Source: an uncultured Phocaeicola sp. (GTDB lineage: Bacteria > Bacteroidota > Bacteroidia > Bacteroidales > Bacteroidaceae). From it: a stretch of 62,879 bases of DNA. The notes below the pieces were generated by a model. It saw only the letters and a list, made by a program, of their open reading frames with translations, was not told the origin of the DNA and ran no database searches. Below are positions 34,418 to 41,983 of the stretch, in pieces; position 1 is the first letter of the stretch; each line of letters begins with the position of its first letter. Both the position numbers and the translations under genes were made by a program. The stretch lies in the NCBI GenBank assembly GCA_944320605.1, contig CALUIE010000005.1, positions 1-62,879 of the forward strand, in the 5' to 3' direction.

Positions 34418-37400
34418 TTAAATATTAACATTAAATCCAAAAGAGAATGATCTTACAAGCGGATACAAACTGTTTACATCTCCTCTTTCGGGATCAATAC
34501 CTCTATATGAGGTTATTGTAAATATATTTTCTGCAGAACCATAGAAACGAATACTTTCAATTCGTAATTCTTTACATAACTTTCCTTTAAGAGTATATCC
34601 TATTTGTAGATTTTTTAGACGTAAATAATTCATATTGTCAAGCCATGACGATGATTCGGCTCTTGAATTACCACTTGCTCCTTGACGTGGCCAAGGTCCT
34701 TCTCTATTATCCCAGGACCACCAGTTGTTGTACTGATCCCAAGTGATATTTTTCCCAGTAGAGAAAGATGTGTTATTATAAAAATCAGAAATCCAATAGG
34801 TCTTTCTGCCTAAAGCTCCGTTTAATAGACCAGATAAGTCAAATCCTTTGTAGGCAAGATTAAAATTAAATCCAAAGTTGGTATTTGGTCTGTCAAAATT
34901 TGAGTTTGGTTTAGCTATTTTATCATTACCGTCTATCTTTCCATCTCCATTTATATCTTTAAGCAGAATATCTCCAGGTGATGCATTTTGTGGTGTTGTA
35001 TTATATATATCAGCCCATGATTGAGCTATCCCGTAATCTTCATAACCATATACAAAATGATATGGCATTTCAAGATATACATTTCCTCTCATAAGCCTTT
35101 CATTCCATTCTTCAAGTTTATTGCGATTGTAAGAAATATTGAAATTCAGTCTGTACTGAAAATCTTTAAAATGGTCATTCCATGTTATATTGGTCTCAAA
35201 TCCTCTGTTTCTAAGTTTTCCGATATTCATTCTTGGGGCATTATATAGACCTTCAAGGAATATTGACAAGTCAGAAGGACGATTCATTCCGGACGTAAGT
35301 CTGTCGTAATAATCAAGTTCTAAACTTAATCTATTATTAAAGAATCCTAAATCTAATCCAACATTCATTACTGACGTTTTTTCCCATGATAATTCAGGAT
35401 TGATAAGTTTTTTATTAACAAATCCTTTGACTATAGACTGGTTTAATATATAATTTGCTGTGGATAATGTTTCTTGCTGTTCGTATTTGCCGACTCCGCT
35501 ATTGTTTCCTAAACTACCGTATGAAAACCTGAATTTTCCATTTGAGAAAATATCTTTTAAGGGTTCAAAGAATGATTCTTCTCTAAAACGCCATCCTACA
35601 GAGAATGATGGGAAAAACCCCCATTGTTGTGAACCTATAAACTTAGAAGATGCATCACCACGCAAACTTGCTTCGAATAAATATCGGTCGTATGCGGCAT
35701 AATTGATTCTGCCAATGACAGATCGCAATCCTTCTGTATCTGAAGCTCCGCCATTTTCTACAACATTTTTAAGAGCGGCATTTATTTCGTGCATGGAATC
35801 ATGTATTCTGTCTTTTCGTGAAGCGGAAAGATTTCTGTTATACCAATATTCCTGACTGTATAAAGCCATTATATTTATGTCGTGATTACCTTTTATGTTA
35901 AAATGATAGTTTAATTTTCCATTAAATTGTGTTTTATATCCTGTATTTATTTTATTAGAAACTCCAGGATTTGATATTGATGTAATACCATCCCTTTCAT
36001 TCTGAAAATCGTATAATGTAGTTTCAGTAAATGCTTCCCATGCAAATTGGTTGTAATAATTCATGGAGTAATCAACTTGAGCTGTCAATCCCTTTATAGG
36101 TTCCCAATTAAAATAGATGCTTGGAAGAAATTCTTGCCTGTTTTGATGTTTTTGTCTATTTTGGAACGTAGAATATGGATTTGCAACATTTTGGTCTTCA
36201 TTATATGCCATGGCACCACCATATCTTCCTGATTCTGGGTCATACGGCAATACTCCGGCAGCTGCTAACATTGTTCCAGCCATACCTCCATCTGAATCGG
36301 CAAATCCAGTAGTAAATATATAGTTCCATTTTGACCAGTTACCGCTTATTTTAACACCGATATTCATATTGTCTTTAATTTTATATTCGGCATTTAATCT
36401 GGCATTATATAATTTATAGTCATTGTTTATTTGAAGACCATCTTCATCTATTGTTCCTAACGAGAAATAAAAAGTAAATCTGTCTGTCGTTCCTGAAACA
36501 GAAGCGTTTGTTTTCCAAACTTTGCTGTCGCGCATTACTACATCCCACCAGTCTGTGTTTGGGTATAGAAATGGATCAATCCAACTCATTGCCATCCATT
36601 GATCTATAGTACCGTTCTTGTAATTATAAGCATCTGGTAACTTATTTACTGCTTCTAATTTTTGATGTGCTGTTAAAACCCTTGCATAATCATTCATCAT
36701 CGGATAAACATCAGTAGCAGCCTTACCTATTGCCAAAGAACTGGATACACTTACTTTACTTTTTTCGTGACCTTTCCCTGTTCTTGTTGTAATAAGAATT
36801 ACTCCATTGGCAGCTCTTGAACCATAAACTGCTGCCGATGCAGCATCTTTTAATACAGTAACGCTTTCTACGTCGTCCATATTTATTCTGTTGATATCAA
36901 CGTCGGGCATACCATCGACTACTACCAAAGGATTAGTATTGTTTACGGTTCCTAAACCACGAATTGTAAGGTTTATGTCATTCCCACCTGCCATACCACT
37001 ATTTTGAGTAACAGCCAAACCTGGAAGCATACCTTGAAGTCCGACAGCAGCATTAGTAATTGAACGTCCGGCCAAAGCCTCATCAACTTTCATGGTTGCT
37101 ACAGATCCTGTAAGGTTTACTTTCTTTTGAGTTCCATAACCAACAACTACAACTTCATCAAGCAATTCGGAGTCATCTTTCAAAGTAATGGCCATTAATT
37201 TGTCAGGATTAGCTTTTATTGATTGTGACTGATAACCAATGTATGAAACTTCAATCATTGAATTTTCGGATACATTTAATGTAAAGTTTCCGTCAAAATC
37301 AGTAATGGTACCATTGGTTGTACCTCGTTCCATAATGGTAGCACCGATTACCGGTTCTCCTTTTGTATCAATTACTTTTCCTGTAATCTTTTTCTCTTTT

Positions 37401-37771
37401 GTTGATACTGTTTCTTTCTTTGTAGGTGATACTATAATCTTATTACCCGAAACGACATAACTTAATTGTTGTTTTGCCAATTCATTGGTCAATACTTCTT
37501 TTAATTCTTTTCCCTGACCGGAAATAGTAATTCCCCCTTTGTTGTCTATTTCGATGTCCCTATATGAGAAACGGTATGATGTCTGTTTCTCTATTTCTCT
37601 GAATAATTCTTTTACAGTCGCATTCTTCAGATTAAGATTAACTTGCCCTGTTTGGGAATAACCCCCAATAAATGTTAACATACACAAAGATAGAAGGGCA
37701 GGACGTAGCTTGAAATGATGTTTTTCATTACCTTTGTGCTCTAAATCAATTAATTGCTTTTTTGTTTTCAT
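34418..37771 (-). CDS. SusC-like TonB-dependent glycan transporter with STN domain
   Basis: A 1117-residue outer-membrane transporter driven by TonB. The start includes a long basic N-region and signal (residues 1-40), then an STN signalling domain (about 42-112, VKELFREIEKQTSYRFSYRD), a carboxypeptidase-regulatory-like domain (about 127-205, ITGKVIDTKGEPVIGATIM), the TonB box/plug with DEVVVVGYGTQKK and LAVTQNSGMAGG, and the barrel ending SFGFNVNI. The STN domain is what couples ligand uptake to a FecR anti-sigma, and sigma and fecR lie just upstream. Start codon chosen for the full signal sequence. Uptake substrate is the PUL glycan, unknown. Confidence 0.95.
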   Translation of the reverse strand: MKTKKQLIDLEHKGNEKHHFKLRPALLSLCMLTFIGGYSQTGQVNLNLKNATVKELFREIEKQTSYRFSYRDIEIDNKGGITISGQGKELKEVLTNELAKQQLSYVVSGNKIIVSPTKKETVSTKEKKITGKVIDTKGEPVIGATIMERGTTNGTITDFDGNFTLNVSENSMIEVSYIGYQSQSIKANPDKLMAITLKDDSELLDEVVVVGYGTQKKVNLTGSVATMKVDEALAGRSITNAAVGLQGMLPGLAVTQNSGMAGGNDINLTIRGLGTVNNTNPLVVVDGMPDVDINRINMDDVESVTVLKDAASAAVYGSRAANGVILITTRTGKGHEKSKVSVSSSLAIGKAATDVYPMMNDYARVLTAHQKLEAVNKLPDAYNYKNGTIDQWMAMSWIDPFLYPNTDWWDVVMRDSKVWKTNASVSGTTDRFTFYFSLGTIDEDGLQINNDYKLYNARLNAEYKIKDNMNIGVKISGNWSKWNYIFTTGFADSDGGMAGTMLAAAGVLPYDPESGRYGGAMAYNEDQNVANPYSTFQNRQKHQNRQEFLPSIYFNWEPIKGLTAQVDYSMNYYNQFAWEAFTETTLYDFQNERDGITSISNPGVSNKINTGYKTQFNGKLNYHFNIKGNHDINIMALYSQEYWYNRNLSASRKDRIHDSMHEINAALKNVVENGGASDTEGLRSVIGRINYAAYDRYLFEASLRGDASSKFIGSQQWGFFPSFSVGWRFREESFFEPLKDIFSNGKFRFSYGSLGNNSGVGKYEQQETLSTANYILNQSIVKGFVNKKLINPELSWEKTSVMNVGLDLGFFNNRLSLELDYYDRLTSGMNRPSDLSIFLEGLYNAPRMNIGKLRNRGFETNITWNDHFKDFQYRLNFNISYNRNKLEEWNERLMRGNVYLEMPYHFVYGYEDYGIAQSWADIYNTTPQNASPGDILLKDINGDGKIDGNDKIAKPNSNFDRPNTNFGFNFNLAYKGFDLSGLLNGALGRKTYWISDFYNNTSFSTGKNITWDQYNNWWSWDNREGPWPRQGASGNSRAESSSWLDNMNYLRLKNLQIGYTLKGKLCKELRIESIRFYGSAENIFTITSYRGIDPERGDVNSLYPLVRSFSFGFNVNI

Positions 37772-37815
37772 AAAGTGGTAAAATAAATTAAGGTTTAGTT
37801 TCTTGATACTATTTG

Positions 37816-37894
37816 CTACATAGTTTCGTTTGAAGGACTGACCTTACTCTTTGCTCCGGGTAATTTGCCGATTATCCGGAGCTCTTTTTCTTTC
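37816..37894 (+). ncRNA. Candidate antisense sRNA opposite the susC leader
   Basis: A hairpin at 37853-37882 (GCTCCGGGTAAT with ATTATCCGGAGC, 12 bp with one G-U, loop TTGCCG) is followed on the plus strand by TCTTTTTCTTT, the form of an intrinsic terminator facing away from the minus-strand susC and fecR. A plus-strand transcript ending here would be about 75-90 nt and antisense to the susC 5' leader, as for the DonS-type cis-encoded RNAs reported upstream of Bacteroides susC genes. The promoter is weak (TACTATTTG near 37807, one base too long). The 5' end is a guess. Confidence 0.35.
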
Positions 37895-37929
37895 ATGTTT
37901 TCATGGCTCTGTGGTTTAAAGGTTAATAA

Positions 37930-38934
37930 TCATTTTCTTGTATTGATTGTAATCATACAGTCTTCGTTTTTATAGTTAAACTTATAATGTATCTTTAAGA
38001 CTCTCATTATACTTTCTATATTTTCGTCTTCAAAAGTACCGGTGTAGATGTCATTCAATAGTTTTTCATCATTTACATTGAATGTAACCGCAAACTTTCT
38101 TGACAGACAGTCGAATACATTTTTTAATGGCTCGCTACGGAATACTAATTCCTTGGTCATCCATGCTGTCTCCATTCTGTTATTTGTTCGCTCGTGTATC
38201 AGTTCTCCGGTATTTTTATTGTAAATTACTTTCTCGTTTGGTTTTACGTTTATACTTCTGTATGGTGGACGTTCAGTAGTTATGTTTACGTTTCCTTCTA
38301 CGAGTGACATTTCCACCATGTCCTTGTCTTCGTAAGCATATACATTGAATTTAGTACCGAGTACTGTAACATCCATGTATCCTGTTCCTACTGTGAACTT
38401 CTTTTCTGTATCTTTTTTCACTTCGAAGAAACCTTCGCCAGACAGTTTTACTTTTCTGTCCTCACGACCGAAATCCTGACTGTATGTCAATGATGATTTT
38501 GCGTTCAGGTGTACTATTGTGCCGTCAGGAAGAGTGACAAGAGATTTGCCATAATCGCCTGAACGTATCACTACGTTTTGTTCGGCAAGGGTGTTTATTG
38601 TCTGGTTTTGCATGTATGTCAGAACAGTCAGACTTCCGGCTATAATAAACAGCAGTGAAGCTGCTATTTGTATCCAATACCTACTTAGCGTGAATCTTGG
38701 TTTTGTCTCTTTTCCGGTGATGTGAAGACTACTGTAAAGTTCCTCAATCTTTTCATCGGGAAGAGGCTCGTAGTTGCAGTATCTGTCCCATTCAGAATAC
38801 ATCATTTCTTTTAGCTCTGAATCAGAAATGCCGTTAATTCCTGATTTCAGTTCCTGAAATTCCGCCGGCGAAATTTCGCCGGAGCGGAATTTGTTCAACA
38901 ATCCTGTTACCTTACTGTTTAAATGCGCGCTCAT
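37930..38934 (-). CDS. FecR-type anti-sigma factor
   Basis: A 334-residue inner-membrane protein that holds the ECF sigma factor inactive until SusC signals. Residues 1-85 form the cytoplasmic sigma-binding part, one membrane helix lies near 85-106 (IQIAASLLFIIAGSLTVLTY), and the periplasmic part has the FecR domain: VVIRSGDYGKSLVTLPDGTIVHLNAKSSLTY (seen as TLPDGTIVHLNAKSSL) and FEVKKDTEKKFTV, then a C-terminal DUF4974-like region that meets the STN domain. It lies between sigma and SusC, 198 bases after sigma and 158 before susC, and a hairpin sits in the first gap. Mechanism follows the FecIRA system by homology. Confidence 0.93.
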   Translation of the reverse strand: MSAHLNSKVTGLLNKFRSGEISPAEFQELKSGINGISDSELKEMMYSEWDRYCNYEPLPDEKIEELYSSLHITGKETKPRFTLSRYWIQIAASLLFIIAGSLTVLTYMQNQTINTLAEQNVVIRSGDYGKSLVTLPDGTIVHLNAKSSLTYSQDFGREDRKVKLSGEGFFEVKKDTEKKFTVGTGYMDVTVLGTKFNVYAYEDKDMVEMSLVEGNVNITTERPPYRSINVKPNEKVIYNKNTGELIHERTNNRMETAWMTKELVFRSEPLKNVFDCLSRKFAVTFNVNDEKLLNDIYTGTFEDENIESIMRVLKIHYKFNYKNEDCMITINTRK

Positions 38935-39054
38935 AATAACCTACTTTTTTATGAATAATATCCGTAATAACGGGATTTATAACATATTAAAATGTATGTT
39001 GTATAACATTTTTTTATTGTTATGATGTTATTTGCCATACGTTTGAAATAAAAT

Positions 39055-39106
39055 GCCTTGTCATTCGAACTAAAACGACAAGGCGTTTTGGCTCGAATGA
39101 CAAGGC
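39055..39106. terminator. Long inverted repeat between sigma and fecR genes
   Basis: GCCTTGTCATTCGA (39055-39068) and TCGAATGACAAGGC (39093-39106) pair perfectly over 14 bases. The loop carries a second copy of GACAAGGCGTTTT, giving a direct repeat with the 3' side of the stem. It begins 26 bases after the sigma stop on the minus strand, which continues ATTTTATTTC, fairly T-rich. It probably terminates or attenuates the sigma transcript before fecR. Confidence 0.6.
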
Positions 39107-39132
39107 GTTTTATTTAACAGTTTTTTTACTTC

Positions 39133-39705
39133 TTATGTTGATAATATGAAGAATAGGAATAACGGGTAGTATTGCTTCAGTTCTTTTCGCAGTATTTTTA
39201 ATGCGGCAGACAATTGGTTTCGTATGACTTGTTCCGTTATTGATAATTGGGAAGCTATTTCTGATATAGACATGCCGTATTCTTTATTTAACTCAAATAT
39301 TTCTTTTTGTCGTGGCGACAAATGGCCTTTGGCAATATCCAAAGCCTTTGTGAATTTGTCGTAATCCAATTCGGCAGGTATGTCTTCTGCTGATGTGATC
39401 AATTCGTTTTTGTATTCCACATAATCTTCCATTGAGGGAGTGTTGATTTGTCTTCTTAACTCCTTTAACAGAAAATGGTATGCTATTGTGAATATGTATG
39501 ACTTGAATGATTCTTCCGGATTGAGATTTTCTCTGTTGGTCCATATACGCAGAAACGTTTCCTGTACCACATCATCTGTAGCACTTTCAGATTTAAGGTA
39601 TTGGAAGACGAAACGGTAAAGTCTGGATACCCATTGGGAATAAAGTTCCTTATAGGCTTTTTCCGAACCGTTTCTTACTTCTTTTATCAGGTCTCTTTCT
39701 TGCAT
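39133..39705 (-). CDS. ECF-family RNA polymerase sigma factor
   Basis: A 190-residue sigma-70 family member of the extracytoplasmic-function class. Region 2 is seen in ELYSQWVSRLYRFVFQYLK and DDVVQETFLRIW (about 20-52), and region 4 in LSPRQKEIFELNKEYGMSISEIASQLSITEQVIRNQLSAALKIL (about 128-172, core SISEIASQLSI). It directs transcription of the adjacent susC and enzyme genes, and is released from FecR when the SusC STN domain is engaged. The gene has its own -7 element and is separated from rpmH by a terminator. Bacteroidetes PULs controlled this way often handle host or complex glycans. Confidence 0.93.
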   Translation of the reverse strand: MQERDLIKEVRNGSEKAYKELYSQWVSRLYRFVFQYLKSESATDDVVQETFLRIWTNRENLNPEESFKSYIFTIAYHFLLKELRRQINTPSMEDYVEYKNELITSAEDIPAELDYDKFTKALDIAKGHLSPRQKEIFELNKEYGMSISEIASQLSITEQVIRNQLSAALKILRKELKQYYPLFLFFILST

Positions 39706-39735
39706 ATTGTGTTTATGTTATGTAATCAAGTCACG

Positions 39736-39743
39736 CAAAGTTA
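39736..39743 (-). promoter_or_regulatory. -7 promoter element for the sigma gene
   Basis: The minus strand reads TAACTTTG, a match to TAnnTTTG, 31 bases before the sigma start. A clear -33 element is missing. It lies on the far side of the rpmH terminator. Confidence 0.45.
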
Positions 39744-39777
39744 TACTAATTTTTCTATATTCAGGTATAAAAAACAG

Positions 39778-39822
39778 AAAAAGCCGCAAAATACTGTCAA
39801 CAGTACCTTGCGGCTTTTTTTT
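39778..39822. terminator. Terminator downstream of rpmH
   Basis: AAGCCGCAA (39781-39789) pairs with TTGCGGCTT (39808-39816), with a second inner stem TACTGT/ACAGTA and A/T runs on both sides, so it works in both directions. On the minus strand it ends the rpmH transcript 24 bases after its stop. Confidence 0.8.
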
Positions 39823-39845
39823 AAATCTTAATTCCAAAGCACGGC

Positions 39846-40007
39846 TTAAGCCTTAACTCCGTTGTATTCGTCAGATACAGTCAATTTCTTGCGACCTTTA
39901 GCACGACGTGCTGCCAATACTCGGCGACCATTTGCAGTAGCCATTCTTTCACGGAAACCGTGTTTGTTTTTTCTCTTTCTGTTAGAGGGTTGGAATGTTC
40001 TTTTCAT
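39846..40007 (-). CDS. rpmH: Ribosomal protein bL34
   Basis: A 53-residue basic protein of the large ribosomal subunit. It begins [20 protein letters not shown] and continues [28 protein letters not shown], the near-invariant bL34 sequence ([17 protein letters not shown] is the signature); the C-terminal extension DEYNGVKA is typical of Bacteroidetes. A full promoter lies upstream, divergent from efp, and a terminator follows the stop. It is short and easily missed, yet certain. Confidence 0.97.
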   Translation of the reverse strand: MKRTFQPSNRKRKNKHGFRERMATANGRRVLAARRAKGRKKLTVSDEYNGVKA

Positions 40008-40051
40008 TTTTGTATATACTATTTATGTTATTATTCTATGCGTTCGGGTTG

Positions 40052-40082
40052 CAAAATTAGTGACTTTTTTTTAATAATCAAA
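40052..40082 (-). promoter_or_regulatory. Full Bacteroides-type promoter for rpmH
   Basis: On the minus strand TAATTTTG (40052-40059) is the -7 element, and TTTG (complement of CAAA, 40079-40082) the -33, with a 19-base spacer. The start codon is 45 bases downstream. Confidence 0.8.
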
Positions 40083-40109
40083 GATATAAGTCATTTTTAC
40101 ACAAAACTT

Positions 40110-40141
40110 TTTGCGTTTTTTCGTGATTTAGATTAATTTTG
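40110..40141 (+). promoter_or_regulatory. Full Bacteroides-type promoter for efp
   Basis: TTTG at 40110-40113 and TAATTTTG at 40134-40141 with a 20-base spacer fit the Bacteroides consensus. The two divergent promoters for rpmH and efp are back to back with under 30 bases between them. Confidence 0.8.
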
Positions 40142-40200
40142 CACCCGAATTATTGTTCTGAATATCAATTAATACATATAATATATAAAGATTTCTACTT

Positions 40201-40767
40201 ATGATTAATGCTCAAGACATTAAAATCGGAACAGCTATCCGTATGGACGGCAAGATTTATTTCTGTATCGACTTCCTTCATGTAAAGCCGGGTAAAGGAA
40301 ACACTTTCATGCGTACTAAATTGAAAGATGTTGTTGACGGTTACGTTTTGGAACGTCGTTTTAATATTGGTGAAAAACTTGAAGATGTACGTGTTGAACG
40401 TCGTCCTTATCAGTATTTGTATAAGGAAGGTAACGATTATATCTTCATGAATCAGGAAACTTTCGAACAGGTGCCTATAGCACATGATCTTATAGAAGGT
40501 GTTGATTTCTTGAAAGAAGAAATGGTTATTGAGGTTGTTTCTGATGCTTCTACTGAAACAATTCTTTTTGCAGAATTGCCGGTTAAAGTTCAATTGAAGG
40601 TTACTTATACAGAACCTGGATTGAAGGGTGATACTGCTACAAACGCTACTAAGCCTGCTACAGTAGAGACAGGTGCTACTGTACGTGTTCCATTGTTCAT
40701 CAATCAGGATGAAATTATCGAAGTTGATACTCGCGATGGTTCATACGTAGGTCGTGTAAAGGCTTGA
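40201..40767 (+). CDS. efp: Translation elongation factor P
   Basis: A 188-residue factor that rescues ribosomes stalled on consecutive prolines. Three beta-barrel domains are present: an N-terminal KOW-like domain (MINAQDIKIGTAIRMDGK), the OB-fold with LERRFNIGEKLEDVRVERRP, and the C-terminal domain ending IIEVDTRDGSYVGRVKA, with the family signature KVTYTEPGLKGDTATNATKPATVETG. The loop tip is PGKGN with Lys32, as in EF-P of the lysine-modified type, not the arginine-rhamnosylated type. It stands alone between rpmH and pfkA and ends at a bidirectional terminator. Confidence 0.96.
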   Translation: MINAQDIKIGTAIRMDGKIYFCIDFLHVKPGKGNTFMRTKLKDVVDGYVLERRFNIGEKLEDVRVERRPYQYLYKEGNDYIFMNQETFEQVPIAHDLIEGVDFLKEEMVIEVVSDASTETILFAELPVKVQLKVTYTEPGLKGDTATNATKPATVETGATVRVPLFINQDEIIEVDTRDGSYVGRVKA

Positions 40768-40795
40768 TAATAAATACTGTATCAATTCAATTATA

Positions 40796-40822
40796 AATGG
40801 GGATGACACCGTCATCCCCATT
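40796..40822. terminator. Bidirectional terminator between efp and pfkA
   Basis: AATGGGGATGAC (40796-40807) and GTCATCCCCATT (40811-40822) form a perfect 12-bp stem with a 3-base loop, followed by TATTGTTTTT on the plus strand. It lies in the 62-base gap between convergent genes. Confidence 0.9.
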
Positions 40823-40829
40823 ATTGTTT

Positions 40830-41840
40830 TTATCCGAAACAAATTCCCATTCTTCTTCCTTGGATGAGAAGTTCATTGTCTTCAGTGACTAAGCGTAACT
40901 TCCCTGCTGTATCTTGTAACGGAATGGAATCTATTTTATTCCCTTGTAATGCAACCATTCGGCCAAATTCTCCCTTTGAAATTAGTTCTACGGCATGTCC
41001 TCCCATCATAGTTGCAAGATTCCTGTCGAATGATGTCGGGCTTCCTCCGCGCTGTATATATCCCAATACAGTTTCTCTTGTTTCAAAGCCTGTTTCATAT
41101 TCTATTTCTTCGGCAATGTATTGTGCGGCCTTTTTCCCGTCGGGTGTATTTATGCCTTCTGCAACCACAACGATGGAATATGGCTTACCTTTTTTTAATC
41201 TGTTGATTATCGTGTCGCCGATTCTATGTATGTCAAAAGGTATTTCAGGCATTAATATAATATCTCCTCCTCCTGCCATTCCAGAGTATAGGGCTAACCA
41301 TCCGGCTTTGTGCCCCATAACCTCTATTACCATTACCCGCTGGTGTGAACTGGCCGTTGAATGCAGTCTGTCAATGGCATCCGCAGCGATGGATACAGCA
41401 GAATCAAAACCGAATGATATATCTGTACCCCATACATCATTGTCTATTGTTTTAGGAATACTGATTACGTTTATACCTACTTCCATCAGTTTTGCGGCAG
41501 TCTTTTGTGTCCCGTTTCCACCGATGCATACAAGGCAGTCTATACCGTAATTCTTGATTGTGTTCTGAATGATTGACGGCTTGTTGCCGTTTGTTGATGT
41601 TGATGTGTTTTTAAATGGCTTTTCGCGTGATGTGCCAAGTATGGTTCCACCTAAGGTTAGAAGTCCGGAAATAGAGTCTTCTGTCAGACGATTTACTTGA
41701 CCGTCAATCAAGCCGCGGAAACCGTTATGAATTCCGTAAACTTCCATTCCATAATGATTTAGAGCACTTTTGCATACTCCGCGTATTGTAGCATTTATAC
41801 CCGGACAATCTCCTCCGGATGTCAATATTCCTATTTTCAT
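40830..41840 (-). CDS. pfkA: 6-phosphofructokinase
   Basis: Phosphorylates fructose 6-phosphate to the 1,6-bisphosphate in glycolysis. The 336-residue enzyme shows ILTSGGDCPGINATIRG (4-20), CIGGNGTQKTAAKL near 100-113 and IPKTIDNDVWGTD near 125-137 (PKTIDND with the catalytic Asp), then MGHKAGWLAL and the FETRETVLGYIQRGGSPTSFDR region. At the two positions that tell phosphate donors apart, it has Gly (GGNG) as in ATP enzymes and Lys (PKTIDND) as in PPi enzymes, and an Asn where E. coli has Asp103. ATP dependence is therefore likely but not certain. It stands alone, convergent with efp. Confidence 0.94.
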   Translation of the reverse strand: MKIGILTSGGDCPGINATIRGVCKSALNHYGMEVYGIHNGFRGLIDGQVNRLTEDSISGLLTLGGTILGTSREKPFKNTSTSTNGNKPSIIQNTIKNYGIDCLVCIGGNGTQKTAAKLMEVGINVISIPKTIDNDVWGTDISFGFDSAVSIAADAIDRLHSTASSHQRVMVIEVMGHKAGWLALYSGMAGGGDIILMPEIPFDIHRIGDTIINRLKKGKPYSIVVVAEGINTPDGKKAAQYIAEEIEYETGFETRETVLGYIQRGGSPTSFDRNLATMMGGHAVELISKGEFGRMVALQGNKIDSIPLQDTAGKLRLVTEDNELLIQGRRMGICFG

Positions 41841-41945
41841 AATAGCCGGTAATTAATTTGTGATGTAAAGTTATTAAAAAAAGAAGAATTATTCGATTTT
41901 AATAAAAAATAATCTTGTCATCCATATATATAAAGATAAAAAACA

Positions 41946-41953
41946 TACCTTTG
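41946..41953 (+). promoter_or_regulatory. -7 promoter element for the GH3-family gene
   Basis: TACCTTTG matches TAnnTTTG and is 30 bases before the GH3-family ATG. The best TTG upstream is 28 bases away, too far for a good -33 element. The 41841-41983 gap holds nothing else clear. Confidence 0.45.
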
Positions 41954-41983
41954 CATAATATCAAATGAAAATTTGTAATCAAT

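Noticed and set aside
40864-41550. Long open frame (228 codons) on the plus strand inside pfkA
   Set aside because: It lies wholly antisense to a strongly conserved gene, is rich in Ser/Pro/Ile from reverse reading, and has no family motif or promoter.
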